DNA from: Myxococcota bacterium
GTDB taxonomy: Bacteria > Myxococcota_A > UBA9160 > UBA4427
Length of the DNA stretch: 62,524 bases
Assembly: GCA_028823175.1 (NCBI GenBank)
Contig: JAPKBZ010000019.1
Span: 1-62,524 of the forward strand
Reading direction: 5' to 3'
A program made the position numbers and the translations under genes. Below, in pieces: positions 48,254 to 56,897 of this stretch. The notes under the pieces were generated by a model. It saw nothing but the letters and a program-made list of their open reading frames with translations. It searched no databases and was not told where the DNA came from. Each line of letters begins with the position of its first letter. Positions within the stretch are counted from its first letter, which is position 1.

Positions 48254-49081
48254 ATGGCCTCCCCGGCGTATATAAAACCTTCGCGTGTCGTAGCGCTCGC
48301 ACTAGCGTGCATGCTGGGTGTTGGATGCGCGGGCATGCCGACCAAGCCGCATAGCTACGAGTATTTCACTCCGCCGACAGCCGATGATATTTGGAGCCCG
48401 AAGATTTCTGGCTGGCAGCGACGCGAGCGGGCCGAAGAATTTGCCTTGGAGGTTTCGCCCCCTCCGGTGTCGGAAAGGGCTCCCGCTCAAGCGGCTCCCA
48501 CCGAGTTGCTTCCTCTCGAAGCGGTTGACTCAGCTGCGCGGACCGAGTTGCCCCAGGCCTCGGAGCTCGACTCAGAAGTCCCCGTCGTCGAGGTGGCCGA
48601 GGATCGAGACGAGAATCTGCGGGCCAAGTACAGCGCGTTTCGGATCTCTCAGAAACGCGCCATGGCGCGCTCGGTGGCTGAATGGACCCAGGCACAGGCT
48701 CTCGATCACTACGTGGAGGACGGTCCTCTCGATCATTGGGCCACCTTGGAAGAGACCCTGCGCAACAACGGGGACGATTGCGACGGGCTCGAGTTGCTGA
48801 GCTTTCACGCGCTGCGCGAACTCGGTTTTGAACCCGGTGAGGTTTTTCGTGCCATCGTCTACCGCTCGTCCGACGGCCAGCACCATATGGTCACCCTGTG
48901 GTTTGAGGATCCCGAGGATCCCTGGGTGATCGATCCGACGGGAGCGATGACCCTGGGGATGCCCCGAATGTCCGAACTCCCCGGGTGGGTTCCTGTGAAA
49001 CTCTTCAGTGATACCCAGGAGTACACGGTGAGCGAGGGCGTACCGGCAGCGCCCATCACCGTGATTGCGGATAGCCGCTAG
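48254..49081 (+). CDS. Exported transglutaminase-like cysteine peptidase candidate
   Basis: A 275-aa protein with a signal peptide and a possible lipidation Cys25 (LGVGC, an imperfect lipobox). After a Pro/Glu-rich linker (about residues 60-120) comes a C-terminal domain with Cys176 (NNGDDCDGLELL), His210/211 (GQHHMVTLWF) and Asp227 (WVIDPTG). This order and spacing fit the bacterial transglutaminase-like cysteine proteinases (peptidase C93-like). Some of those process surface adhesins (LapG). No partner is adjacent. A 26-bp hairpin (48216-48241) sits just upstream of the ATG. Confidence 0.6.
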   Translation: MASPAYIKPSRVVALALACMLGVGCAGMPTKPHSYEYFTPPTADDIWSPKISGWQRRERAEEFALEVSPPPVSERAPAQAAPTELLPLEAVDSAARTELPQASELDSEVPVVEVAEDRDENLRAKYSAFRISQKRAMARSVAEWTQAQALDHYVEDGPLDHWATLEETLRNNGDDCDGLELLSFHALRELGFEPGEVFRAIVYRSSDGQHHMVTLWFEDPEDPWVIDPTGAMTLGMPRMSELPGWVPVKLFSDTQEYTVSEGVPAAPITVIADSR

Positions 49082-49263
49082 AGCGTTGGGCTCGCTCGCA
49101 TCGGGCTTTTCGGTGAGGAGCGTGATAGTCTGACCAACGCCCCCTCCGGTTTCTTCGTTTCCGAGCGGCCTGCCAAAGTGGTTGGTGGTGTACGAGCGCG
49201 GTACGAAGTCGCGGTACGAAAACGCAGTGCGGAAGCGCGGTGCGAAATTGGGGGGCCGCCTGC

Positions 49264-50172
49264 ATGATGGGCTCGATGATGGGCTCGACTTGTATTCGCC
49301 GGCGTGGCGGCCAAGGGGTCGACGCAGCGCCGCGTGCAATCGGCGTCCTCTCGGCGACTCTCCTTTCTGCGACTCTCCTTTCTACGACTCTCCTTTCGCT
49401 CGGACTTGTGCTCTCTCCGCTCTCGGTCGCGGCCGGGCAGGGCGGAGCGGGTTTTGACACGGTGGTCATCGATGCCGGCCATGGTGGGCGCGATCACGGC
49501 GCGCGAAGCCGTTACGGCTTGGCGGAAAAAGAAGTGGTGCTCGACGTGAGCCAGCGCCTTGCCGCCCGACTCCGGGAGCGCGGACTCAAGGTTCACCTGA
49601 CCCGGGACGGCGATCACTATGTGCCCCTGGTGAGGCGGACCTCGCTCGCCAACGCCACTACCGCGGACCTCTTCATCTCGGTGCATGCCAACTCGGCTGA
49701 GACCCCGCGCCCAAGCGGCGTCGAGACCTATTTTGTCTCCCTCGATGCCAGCGACGCCCAGGCGGGGCGGCTGGCCCTGCGCGAGAACGACGCCTTCGAG
49801 GGTGTCTTACCCGGTCCGGCGAGCCAGGACCCCTTGGCTGCTCTGCTGGGCGACCTAGTGGTGACCGAGCATCTGCACGAGTCCAGCGAGTTTGCCAAGC
49901 TCGTCCAGCATGAGTTGGCCGATCTGGGGGGAGGCGATGCTCGGGGGGTGAAGCAAGCCCCCTTTGTGGTTCTGATGGGCGTCGAAATGCCGGCGGTGCT
50001 GGTTGAGATCGGATTTCTCAGCAACGTTCGCGATGAGGGCGAATTGCGCAGCCCGGCCCACCGGGAGGCAATAGCACTCTCGGTCAGCAGGGCGGTGGAG
50101 GCCTTCGGGAAGCGGTACGATGCGCGTCGGGGAATTCGTAGGGGTGCTCAGGGCCGTCAGGCCGCCCGCTGA
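49264..50172 (+). CDS. N-acetylmuramoyl-L-alanine amidase (Amidase_3)
   Basis: About 302 residues with a long N-terminal signal sequence, then the zinc amidase domain: VVIDAGHGGRDHGA (first His), EKEVVLD (Glu), SVHANS (second His) and AVLVEIGFLSN (catalytic Glu). It cleaves the sugar-peptide bond of peptidoglycan, typically during cell separation. There is no AMIN domain. The hydrophobic core of the signal sequence is encoded by a threefold 15-bp repeat. The ATG at 49264 is chosen; GTG 49240 is in frame upstream. rph and rdgB follow. Confidence 0.88.
   Translation: MMGSMMGSTCIRRRGGQGVDAAPRAIGVLSATLLSATLLSTTLLSLGLVLSPLSVAAGQGGAGFDTVVIDAGHGGRDHGARSRYGLAEKEVVLDVSQRLAARLRERGLKVHLTRDGDHYVPLVRRTSLANATTADLFISVHANSAETPRPSGVETYFVSLDASDAQAGRLALRENDAFEGVLPGPASQDPLAALLGDLVVTEHLHESSEFAKLVQHELADLGGGDARGVKQAPFVVLMGVEMPAVLVEIGFLSNVRDEGELRSPAHREAIALSVSRAVEAFGKRYDARRGIRRGAQGRQAAR
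49354..49398 (+). repeat. Threefold 15-bp tandem repeat in the amidase signal peptide
   Basis: GCGACTCTCCTTTCT is repeated almost exactly three times and encodes the pentad ATLLS/TTLLS repeated. It forms the hydrophobic core of the signal sequence. The unit is a multiple of three, so slippage would change signal length but not frame. Looser repeats of CGCGGTACGAA precede the gene (about 49195-49247). Confidence 0.85.
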
Positions 50173-50227
50173 ATTCCTGAAAGATAAATGCTCGACGAAA
50201 CGGGCGATGAGAGGGTGGACTGAAAGT

Positions 50228-50986
50228 ATGCGTAGAGATGGACGAGCCGCGGACGAGCTTCGTCCGCTCGAATTGATTGTGGACTTCACGGACAACCCCC
50301 TGGCGTCGGTTCTTTGCTCCCTCGGCCGGACCCGGGTTCTCTGCACGGTCTCCGAGGAGTTGAGCGTGCCGCGCTGGCTACGCGGTCGGGGGGAGGGCTG
50401 GGTGACCGCCGAGTATTCGATGCTCCCCGCAGCGACGGATACCCGAAATACCCGCGAAGTTTCCCGGGGTAAGGCATCGGGCCGAACCATGGAGATCCAG
50501 CGACTGATCGGTCGGAGCTTGCGGGCGGTGGTGGACATGCGGGCGCTGGGAGAGCGGTCCTTGTGGGTGGACTGCGATGTCCTTCAGGCCGACGGCGGAA
50601 CGCGAACGGCCTCGATCACCGGGGCCTACGCCGCCCTGGCACTGGCCTGTAGACGCATTCAAGCGAGAGGCGATCTCGAACGCAATCCGTTGCGCGACAG
50701 CGTTGCGGCAATCTCGGTCGGCATCATCGACGGAGAGGTTCGGCTCGACCTTCCCTACGAAGAGGATGCCAGGGCAGAGGTCGATATGAACGTCGTGGCG
50801 ACGGGCCGCGGGCGCTTTGTCGAAGTCCAGGGGACGGGTGAGGACGGAACCTTCTCGCGCGAGCAACTCGCCGAGCTCACCGGCATGGCCCTCGACGGTA
50901 TCCATACCCTGAGCCTGCTTCAGGACAAGGCCCTTGCCTCAGCGGGCTTGGCACCCGAGGCCCCCGGCTCGACTTCGGGGTCCTAG
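50228..50986 (+). CDS. rph: Ribonuclease PH
   Basis: A 252-aa phosphorolytic 3'-5' exoribonuclease that trims tRNA 3' ends. The opening MRRDGRAADELRPLEL and the motif EYSMLPAATDTRNTREVSRG carry conserved Arg residues; SITGAYAALALA and FVEVQGTGEDGTFSR are also typical. The ATG at 50228 is chosen because the preceding in-frame residues are not Rph-like. The stop overlaps the GTG of rdgB, the common rph-rdgB pair. Confidence 0.95.
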   Translation: MRRDGRAADELRPLELIVDFTDNPLASVLCSLGRTRVLCTVSEELSVPRWLRGRGEGWVTAEYSMLPAATDTRNTREVSRGKASGRTMEIQRLIGRSLRAVVDMRALGERSLWVDCDVLQADGGTRTASITGAYAALALACRRIQARGDLERNPLRDSVAAISVGIIDGEVRLDLPYEEDARAEVDMNVVATGRGRFVEVQGTGEDGTFSREQLAELTGMALDGIHTLSLLQDKALASAGLAPEAPGSTSGS

Positions 50987-51597
50987 TGGCGAGAGGGCGG
51001 GTTTTCGCGGCGACCTCGAACCCGGGCAAGCTCGAGGAATTCCGTTCGCTGTTGGCGGAGCTTTCCATCGAGGTTCTCTCGTTGGCCGGACGCCCGCCGG
51101 TGACGTTCCCCGAAGAGGGAACGGAGTACGAGGCCAACGCGATCGCCAAGGCGCGGGCGGTGGCCGAAGAGCTGGGGGAGTGGGCCCTTGCCGATGATTC
51201 AGGGCTCGAGGTCGACGCCCTGGGCGGGGCCCCGGGGCCTCTCTCGGCTCGCTACGGAGGTCCCGGGCTCGACGACTCCGGCCGCGTGGCACGGCTGCTG
51301 GCGGCGCTGGAAGAATTCCCGCAAGCGCTCGAGCGCGGCGCGCGCTTCGTCTGTGTCGTGGCTCTGGTCGGGCCTGGGGGAGAACAGACGATTGCCCGGG
51401 GCGAGTGCTCGGGGCAAATTCTCAACGGCGTTCGGGGGGACGAGGGCTTCGGGTACGATCCGGTCTTTCAGCCCCAGGGCTTCGACGGCAGCATGGCCGA
51501 ACTCGGCCCGGAGGTGAAGGATCAAATCTCCCACCGGGCCCGGGCGTTCGCCCAGTTGGAAGCGGCCCTGGCCGAGATCCCCGGCGCTTCGGGCTAG
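50986..51597 (+). CDS. rdgB: XTP/dITP diphosphatase (RdgB/HAM1)
   Basis: A 203-aa nucleotide-pool cleaning enzyme that hydrolyses dITP, ITP and XTP. Substrate motifs are FAATSNPGKLEEFRSLL near the start, DDSGLEVDALGGAPGPLSAR, FGYDPVFQPQG and ISHRARAF near the end. The GTG start shares its first base with the rph stop. Confidence 0.95.
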   Translation: MARGRVFAATSNPGKLEEFRSLLAELSIEVLSLAGRPPVTFPEEGTEYEANAIAKARAVAEELGEWALADDSGLEVDALGGAPGPLSARYGGPGLDDSGRVARLLAALEEFPQALERGARFVCVVALVGPGGEQTIARGECSGQILNGVRGDEGFGYDPVFQPQGFDGSMAELGPEVKDQISHRARAFAQLEAALAEIPGASG

Positions 51598-51634
51598 GCG
51601 CTGACACGCCCCGGGCTGCTAGTTTTCGTCGCCC

Positions 51635-52258
51635 ATGGAAAAGTCCACCCCCGAAAGTACCGATCGCTCCCTCTGCCTGATTCGTCACGGGCAGACCGAC
51701 TGGAATGCCGAGGGTCGCTGGCAGGGGCACGCCGATCCGCCGCTCTCGAGCCTGGGCCGGGCCCAGGCCGAGGCTCTGGCCGTGGCCCTGGAAGGCGATT
51801 TGGGCGGCGCTCGGGTTGGGCTCCTCGCGTGCAGCGATCTTGGGCGCACCCGGCAGACCGCCGCCCCCCTCGAGGCGAAGCTGGGGTTGGTCGCGACTTT
51901 GGAGCCGGGGCTTCGGGAGCTGGATATCGGTGAGTGGTCGGGGCTCGATCGCGAGGCCATCGCTGTGCGAGACCCCGAACTGCTGGCGCGCTTCGAAGCG
52001 GGCGATCCCGATGCTCGGCCGCCGGGGGGGGAAAGCCGACGCGAAATTCGCCGGCGAGTGCGCCTTACCGTGCAAAAAATTGTCGATCTGGCCCCCCCTG
52101 GCCGGATCGTGCTCGTCAGCCATCTCGGCGTGATCCGAGCCCTGCTGCCCGGCGCCAAGCCCGCCAACGCGGAGTTCGTCTGGCTTTCGGCGGCGGAGGT
52201 CCTGACCCGTCGAATACGCGCCGAACAACCCGACTCGGGCTCCGAGGGCCCGCTCTGA
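51635..52258 (+). CDS. Histidine phosphatase family protein
   Basis: A 207-aa phosphoglycerate-mutase-like phosphatase. The catalytic His lies in LIRHGQTDWNAEGRWQG, with a second Arg/Glu set in ELDIGEWSGLDREAI and a later His in VLVSHLGVIRALL. Possible activities include alpha-ribazole phosphatase (CobC) or a broad sugar phosphatase; the sequence does not decide. It lies 37 bp behind rdgB and converges on cstA. Confidence 0.85.
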   Translation: MEKSTPESTDRSLCLIRHGQTDWNAEGRWQGHADPPLSSLGRAQAEALAVALEGDLGGARVGLLACSDLGRTRQTAAPLEAKLGLVATLEPGLRELDIGEWSGLDREAIAVRDPELLARFEAGDPDARPPGGESRREIRRRVRLTVQKIVDLAPPGRIVLVSHLGVIRALLPGAKPANAEFVWLSAAEVLTRRIRAEQPDSGSEGPL

Positions 52259-52291
52259 GCAGCCGGGCCGAGGTGGCGGGGGGCGCCGCTT

Positions 52292-53992
52292 TCAGAAGGG
52301 GGCGTTGGCCTCGGCGGCGGGCGTCTGGCCGCGTCTAGCAACGAGCATCCCGAGGCCTTCGAGCATGATCCAAAAAACGAGGACTAGGATCAGCAACCCC
52401 GCGACGGCGAGAAGCCAGAGTTCGCTGAAATTGCCAAAATAATCGATGAGGTTGCCCGTCATCGCCCAGACCGTGACGGAACTGACGGCCAGCATGGGGA
52501 TTACGGTATAGATCACCGGTCGGCCCCGGCTCTGCAGCCACAACGAGACGACCAGCAGCGTCACCGATGCGACGAGCTGGTTGGTGGTGCCAAAGAGCGG
52601 CCAAAGAGCCAACCCGCCCGTGCCCCCCCCTTGGGTCACCGCGAGCAGGAGCGCCGCCCCGATCCCCACGGCGCTGGCGGCGAAGCGGTTGGTCAGGCTT
52701 TTGAGTCCGTAGGTGCCGGCGAGCTCGGCGATCACGAGCCGCTGGATGCGCGCCCCGGTATCGAGGGAGGTGGCCGCGAAGGCGATGACGATCACCGCCA
52801 TCAGGGTCTTGGCGGTGCTGACCGGGATCCCGAGGCTGCCCACGAACATCGCGCCCCCGGAGACGAAGGCATCGAGTTTGGCCGCCAGGCCGTTGGCCGC
52901 GCCCCAGCTCGAGTAGTGGTGCCACCACTCCTCGCTGGTCGCGAAGCCGGCGGTGGCCGCCAGGACGGCGAGCATGCCGAGCATACCCTCGGCGAGCATG
53001 CCTCCGTAGCCGATCGGTCGGGCATCGGGCATTCGGGCGAGCTGCTTGGATGTGGTTCCCGATGAAACCAGGCCGTGAAAGCCCGAGATGGCACCGCACG
53101 CGATGGTGACGAAGAGGAAGGGGAAGAGGGGAGGGGCGCCTTCGGGCGAAGGGTTGACCGCCGGTGCGACGACTGCGGGCTGGAGGACGAAAAGCCCGGC
53201 AAGGAGCAGCGCCAGCGCGGTCACGAGTTGGTGGGAGTTCAGGTAGTCCCGGGGCTGGAGGAGCAGCCAGACCGGTAGGACAGACGCGACGAAGGAGTAG
53301 CCGAGCAGGATCCAGACCCAGGTGAGGACGGGAACCTCGCCGATGGCGGGGTAGTTCTGCGCAAAGGTTTCGCCGTAGAAGATTGCGGCCAGGAGGATCG
53401 CATAGCCCACCAGCGAGGGGCCGAGGAGCGGGATGCCGCGGCGGTAGATCAGCCAGCCGAGGGTCATGGCCACCAGGATCTGAACATTGATGGGGAAGAT
53501 CGAGCTGGGGTTCGAGACAAAGAGAGTGGCGATGATGTAGGCGAAGACCGCTAGAACGACCCAGATCAGCAGGGTGATCACCAGCAGAAAGAGGGTTCGC
53601 ACGCGCGGGTTGATCACGTGGCCAGCGATCTCTCCGATCGATTGACCCCGGTGCCGGGCGCTGATGACCAGAGCCGCGAAGTCGTGGGTTGCGCCCATGA
53701 AGATCGTGCCCAGACAGACCCAGATCAGGGCCGGGAGCCATCCCCAGATCACCGCGATGGCGGGCCCGACAATGGGCGCGGCTCCGGCGATGGAGGCGAA
53801 ATGGTGTCCCCAGAGAACGCTCTTGCGGGTGGGGAGGAAATCGATTCCGTCCTCAAATTGCTGGGCCGGGACGGGTTCGTCCTCGGCTAGGGCAAAGATT
53901 CGCCGCGCCAGGAATTTTGAGTACAGCACGTAGGCGAGGCTGAAAGCGACGAAGACGATTCCGGCGAGAACGGCAGCATTCATGCCGGGCAA
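52292..53992 (-). CDS. cstA: Carbon starvation protein A (pyruvate/peptide transporter family)
   Basis: A 566-aa protein with about 15 membrane segments, shorter than E. coli CstA (about 700). The N-terminal FLPTRKSVLWGHHFASIAGAA, VIWGWLPALIWVCLGTIFMG and FHGLVSSGTTSKQLA motifs are family signatures. CstA and BtsT take up pyruvate, and some members peptides. No two-component regulator is nearby. The minus-strand VanZ-like gene lies just upstream. Confidence 0.92.
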   Translation of the reverse strand: MPGMNAAVLAGIVFVAFSLAYVLYSKFLARRIFALAEDEPVPAQQFEDGIDFLPTRKSVLWGHHFASIAGAAPIVGPAIAVIWGWLPALIWVCLGTIFMGATHDFAALVISARHRGQSIGEIAGHVINPRVRTLFLLVITLLIWVVLAVFAYIIATLFVSNPSSIFPINVQILVAMTLGWLIYRRGIPLLGPSLVGYAILLAAIFYGETFAQNYPAIGEVPVLTWVWILLGYSFVASVLPVWLLLQPRDYLNSHQLVTALALLLAGLFVLQPAVVAPAVNPSPEGAPPLFPFLFVTIACGAISGFHGLVSSGTTSKQLARMPDARPIGYGGMLAEGMLGMLAVLAATAGFATSEEWWHHYSSWGAANGLAAKLDAFVSGGAMFVGSLGIPVSTAKTLMAVIVIAFAATSLDTGARIQRLVIAELAGTYGLKSLTNRFAASAVGIGAALLLAVTQGGGTGGLALWPLFGTTNQLVASVTLLVVSLWLQSRGRPVIYTVIPMLAVSSVTVWAMTGNLIDYFGNFSELWLLAVAGLLILVLVFWIMLEGLGMLVARRGQTPAAEANAPF

Positions 53993-54037
53993 CTTACCCC
54001 AAGGGCGCCTCCCTGCGCGATGGCCGGGTGCGCTTGC

Positions 54038-54517
54038 TCAGATTTGCTTCGGCGCGGTCTGGGCGAAGCCGCCCGCCCGGCGCGACCAGACCAGCAATCC
54101 GGCCACCATGACCAGGCCGCCGAGCATGTCCAGGCCGACCCCGGTGGGCGAGCCCGTTCGGACGCTCGAGAAGGTTTGGCGAATCTCGTCGGATCCGGCC
54201 AGGAGCGCCAGCGTCGCCAGGGTGATGCCGGCCCGGCGAAGGGGCCCCCAGCGGGGGAAACTGAAGCCGAAGGCCCGCCAGGCGAGCCCGGCCTCGAGGG
54301 CATAGACCGCCGGGTGGGCGCCCAGGCGGGTCCAACTCAGCCATTGGGCGCGCTGCTCGGGCCCCAGATGCGGCAGCAGCCACTCATAGAGAGGGCCGAG
54401 TATCCGGCTGGTTTCGCTGTGCCCGAAATGGTCCCCGCCCAGAATCCAGACCACCACGGTCCAGGACCCCAGGGCGAGCCAGGCCCATCTTCCGGACCTG
54501 CGGCGGGAAATGGGCAT
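54038..54517 (-). CDS. VanZ-like family membrane protein
   Basis: A 159-aa protein with about four membrane segments. The family hallmarks are LGGDHFGHSETSRIL (an Asp-x-x-x-His variant), LGAHPAVYALEAGLAWRAF, and the closing SDEIRQTFSSVRTGSPTGVGLDMLGG with the conserved Asp-Glu and Arg/Gly set. VanZ gives low-level teicoplanin resistance in enterococci; most relatives have no known role. It ends 45 bp before the cstA start on the same strand, so the two may be cotranscribed. Confidence 0.78.
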   Translation of the reverse strand: MPISRRRSGRWAWLALGSWTVVVWILGGDHFGHSETSRILGPLYEWLLPHLGPEQRAQWLSWTRLGAHPAVYALEAGLAWRAFGFSFPRWGPLRRAGITLATLALLAGSDEIRQTFSSVRTGSPTGVGLDMLGGLVMVAGLLVWSRRAGGFAQTAPKQI

Positions 54518-54621
54518 CGTTTTGCTCCCGTCGAGAGGGTTGGGGTCTCGCTGTTTCGCCCGCCGGCTCCGTGCGCGATCGGTCGCAGGTCGACTAGGCT
54601 AGCAGGCGAGAACTCACAGCG

Positions 54622-55683
54622 ATGACGCCTGCCCGCTCCCATCTTCGGCCCCTCGAGATAGGCCTGGTCTCCGAGACCTTCGATACCTACCCCTCACCCG
54701 AGGGTGGGCCCGCCGATGCTCACGCCGAGTACGAACCCCTGGCAACCGTCGAATTGCTCGAGCAGGCCGTCGGTCACCTGGGGCACCGCAGTCGCCGCTT
54801 GGGGGCCCCCCGCGATGTGCTCTCGGCGTTGTCCGCCGGGACCTTGGGGGGCGTGGACGTGGTCTGGAATATCGCCGAGGGCTACGGCTCCCGGAACCGC
54901 GAGGCCTGGGCGCCCGCACTGCTCGAGATGGCGGGCATTCCCTGCCTCGGATCCGACGGGCTCTCGCTCTCCCTGAGTCTGGACAAGGCCTGGGCCAACC
55001 GCTGGGCGGCGGCCGGGGGAGTGCCCGTCGCGCCCCAGGTTGTCATGGCGTCTCGGCGGGAGGCGGAAGAGTCCCCGCTGCCCGGCCCCTTCCCCCTCTT
55101 CGTCAAGCCCTGTTGGGAGGGAACGTCCAAGGGGATCCGGCGCACTTCCCGGGTCGAGGATCGATCGGCCCTGGCGGAAGAGGTGGCGCGGGTGGTCGCC
55201 GACTATGGACAGCCGGCGCTGGTGGAGCGGTTCCTGCCCGGCGCCGAATACACCGTCAGCGTGGTGGGCTACGCCCCGCCCCGGGCGCTGCCGGTCCTTC
55301 AGCGCGCCCTGGAAACGGCCTCGGGGATCGGCCTGCACGCCCTCGAAGGGGCGGGCAATCCCCAGCCCGAGGGTGGCTACGGGCACCGCCTGCCCGGGGA
55401 ACTCGATGCGGAACTCGAGGCCCGGCTTCAGTTCCTCGCTCTGCAGGCGTTCTCGCTCTTCGGTTGCCTGGACTTTGCCCGGGTCGACTTTCGCCTCGAT
55501 GAGACCGGAGCCCCGGTTTTTCTGGAGATCAATCCGCTGCCCACCTTCGCAGCGGACGGGAGCTTCGGCATACTGGCCGAGTTGGAGGGGCGCCCGGTGG
55601 CCGATTTGCTGGCGGACGTTCTCGCGGAGGCCCTGGGTCGCTTGGGTCTGGCTGGGCCAGTGCGGTCCAGCTCGGGCGCTTGA
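54622..55683 (+). CDS. ATP-grasp ligase of the D-Ala-D-Ala ligase superfamily
   Basis: A 353-aa protein. ATP-grasp features are LFVKPCWEGTSKGI, ALVERFLPGAEYTVSVVG and the metal-binding CLDFARVDFRLDE and VFLEINPLPTF. The N-terminal substrate loop of true Ddl (HGxxGEDG) is replaced by NIAEGYGSRNREA, and it lacks the Ddl-type EINTLPGF ending. It therefore probably joins a carboxylate to an amine other than D-Ala. It lies 41 bp before the KamA-type aminomutase (stop 55683, ATG 55725), and the two are probably one transcript. The product may be a dipeptide or amide of the aminomutase product; that is inference. Confidence 0.8.
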   Translation: MTPARSHLRPLEIGLVSETFDTYPSPEGGPADAHAEYEPLATVELLEQAVGHLGHRSRRLGAPRDVLSALSAGTLGGVDVVWNIAEGYGSRNREAWAPALLEMAGIPCLGSDGLSLSLSLDKAWANRWAAAGGVPVAPQVVMASRREAEESPLPGPFPLFVKPCWEGTSKGIRRTSRVEDRSALAEEVARVVADYGQPALVERFLPGAEYTVSVVGYAPPRALPVLQRALETASGIGLHALEGAGNPQPEGGYGHRLPGELDAELEARLQFLALQAFSLFGCLDFARVDFRLDETGAPVFLEINPLPTFAADGSFGILAELEGRPVADLLADVLAEALGRLGLAGPVRSSSGA

Positions 55684-55724
55684 TCCCCGGCACTCACACT
55701 CTCAGGAAGGGCCACCGAGAAGCC

Positions 55725-56852
55725 ATGGAAGCCTCGTCTTCGTCTGCTGTTTTTCCCGCTCCCGCCCCGATTCCGGCCGGGGTGGATCGCGCCGATTGGG
55801 AGAGCTTCGCGTGGCAGATGCAGAACCGCGTTCGCGACCTCGCCGGCCTCGAGCGCTGGATCGAGCCGACCCCAGACGAGGCCCGGGCGGTGGGCGATCT
55901 GGCCCGGCGCTTCCGCTTCGTCATCACCCCGTACTACGCGTCGTTGATGGACCCCCTCGATCCCGATTGCCCGATTCGTCGCCAGGTCGTGCCGAGCCCC
56001 CTTGAGGGCGAGGATGATGCCGGGTTGGCCGACCCCCTGGACGAGGTGCTGCATTCCCCGGTCAAGAACGTGATCCGGGTCTACCCCGACCGCATCGCCT
56101 TCTGCGTGAACAACGAGTGTGCGCTCTATTGCCGCTTTTGTCTGCGCAAGCGAATGGTGGGGGAGACGGGCTGGTCGATGCAGAAGCGCGAACTCGAGGT
56201 CGCTCTCGACTGGATCGCGGAGAATCCCGAGATTCGCGATGTCCTGTTGACCGGCGGGGATCCGCTGATCTTTTCGGATGATCGCCTGGACTGGCTCCTG
56301 ACTCGCCTGCGCGGGATTCCCCATGTGGAGTTGATCCGCCTGGGGACGCGTTTGCCCGTCACGCTCCCCCAACGGGTCACCGATACCCTTTGTCGTATGC
56401 TCGAGCGCCATCATCCGATCTGGGTGAATACCCACTTCAATCACCCGAAAGAGATCACCGAGGCGGCGGCCGAGGCCTGCCGTCGCCTAGTGGCCGCGGG
56501 GATTCCGGTGGGTAACCAGAGCGTTCTCATGCGGGGCATCAACGATGACCCCGCGACGATGAAGACCCTGTGCGAGCAACTCGTTCGTATTCGGGTGCGG
56601 CCCTATTACTGCTACCAGGCTCAGTTGCTCGAGGGCACCGGGCATTTCAGGGTGCCCATCGAGCGGGGCATCGAGATATTCTCCGCCCTGCGCGGCCGCA
56701 CCAGTGGCTTTGCGATTCCTCGTTTTGTGCTCGACACCCCCCATGGCAAAGTGCCCCTGGAGCCCTCCTCGCTGGTCGGGCGAGAAGGGGATGAGGTGGT
56801 GGTGCGGGCCTGGAACGGGGAGCTCTGGCGGGAACCCAACCCGCTCGACTGA
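55725..56852 (+). CDS. KamA-family radical SAM aminomutase, non-canonical substrate pocket
   Basis: A 375-aa radical SAM/PLP enzyme. The [4Fe-4S] site is Cys132-x3-Cys136-x2-Cys139 (CALYCRFC), and the PLP lysine is Lys342 in DTPHGKVPL. Asp337 matches the second of the two Asp that bind the lysine side chain in Clostridium lysine 2,3-aminomutase; the first (Asp293 there) is Gln300 here (YQAQL). This argues against free lysine as substrate. Length exceeds EpmB (about 340). The ATG at 55725 is used; a TTG overlapping the ligase stop (55680) would add 15 residues. Regulation is unknown. Confidence 0.82.
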   Translation: MEASSSSAVFPAPAPIPAGVDRADWESFAWQMQNRVRDLAGLERWIEPTPDEARAVGDLARRFRFVITPYYASLMDPLDPDCPIRRQVVPSPLEGEDDAGLADPLDEVLHSPVKNVIRVYPDRIAFCVNNECALYCRFCLRKRMVGETGWSMQKRELEVALDWIAENPEIRDVLLTGGDPLIFSDDRLDWLLTRLRGIPHVELIRLGTRLPVTLPQRVTDTLCRMLERHHPIWVNTHFNHPKEITEAAAEACRRLVAAGIPVGNQSVLMRGINDDPATMKTLCEQLVRIRVRPYYCYQAQLLEGTGHFRVPIERGIEIFSALRGRTSGFAIPRFVLDTPHGKVPLEPSSLVGREGDEVVVRAWNGELWREPNPLD

Positions 56853-56897
56853 TCGGGGCCCAGCGCCTCGGGTGCGCGATCGAATGCATGATCCATA

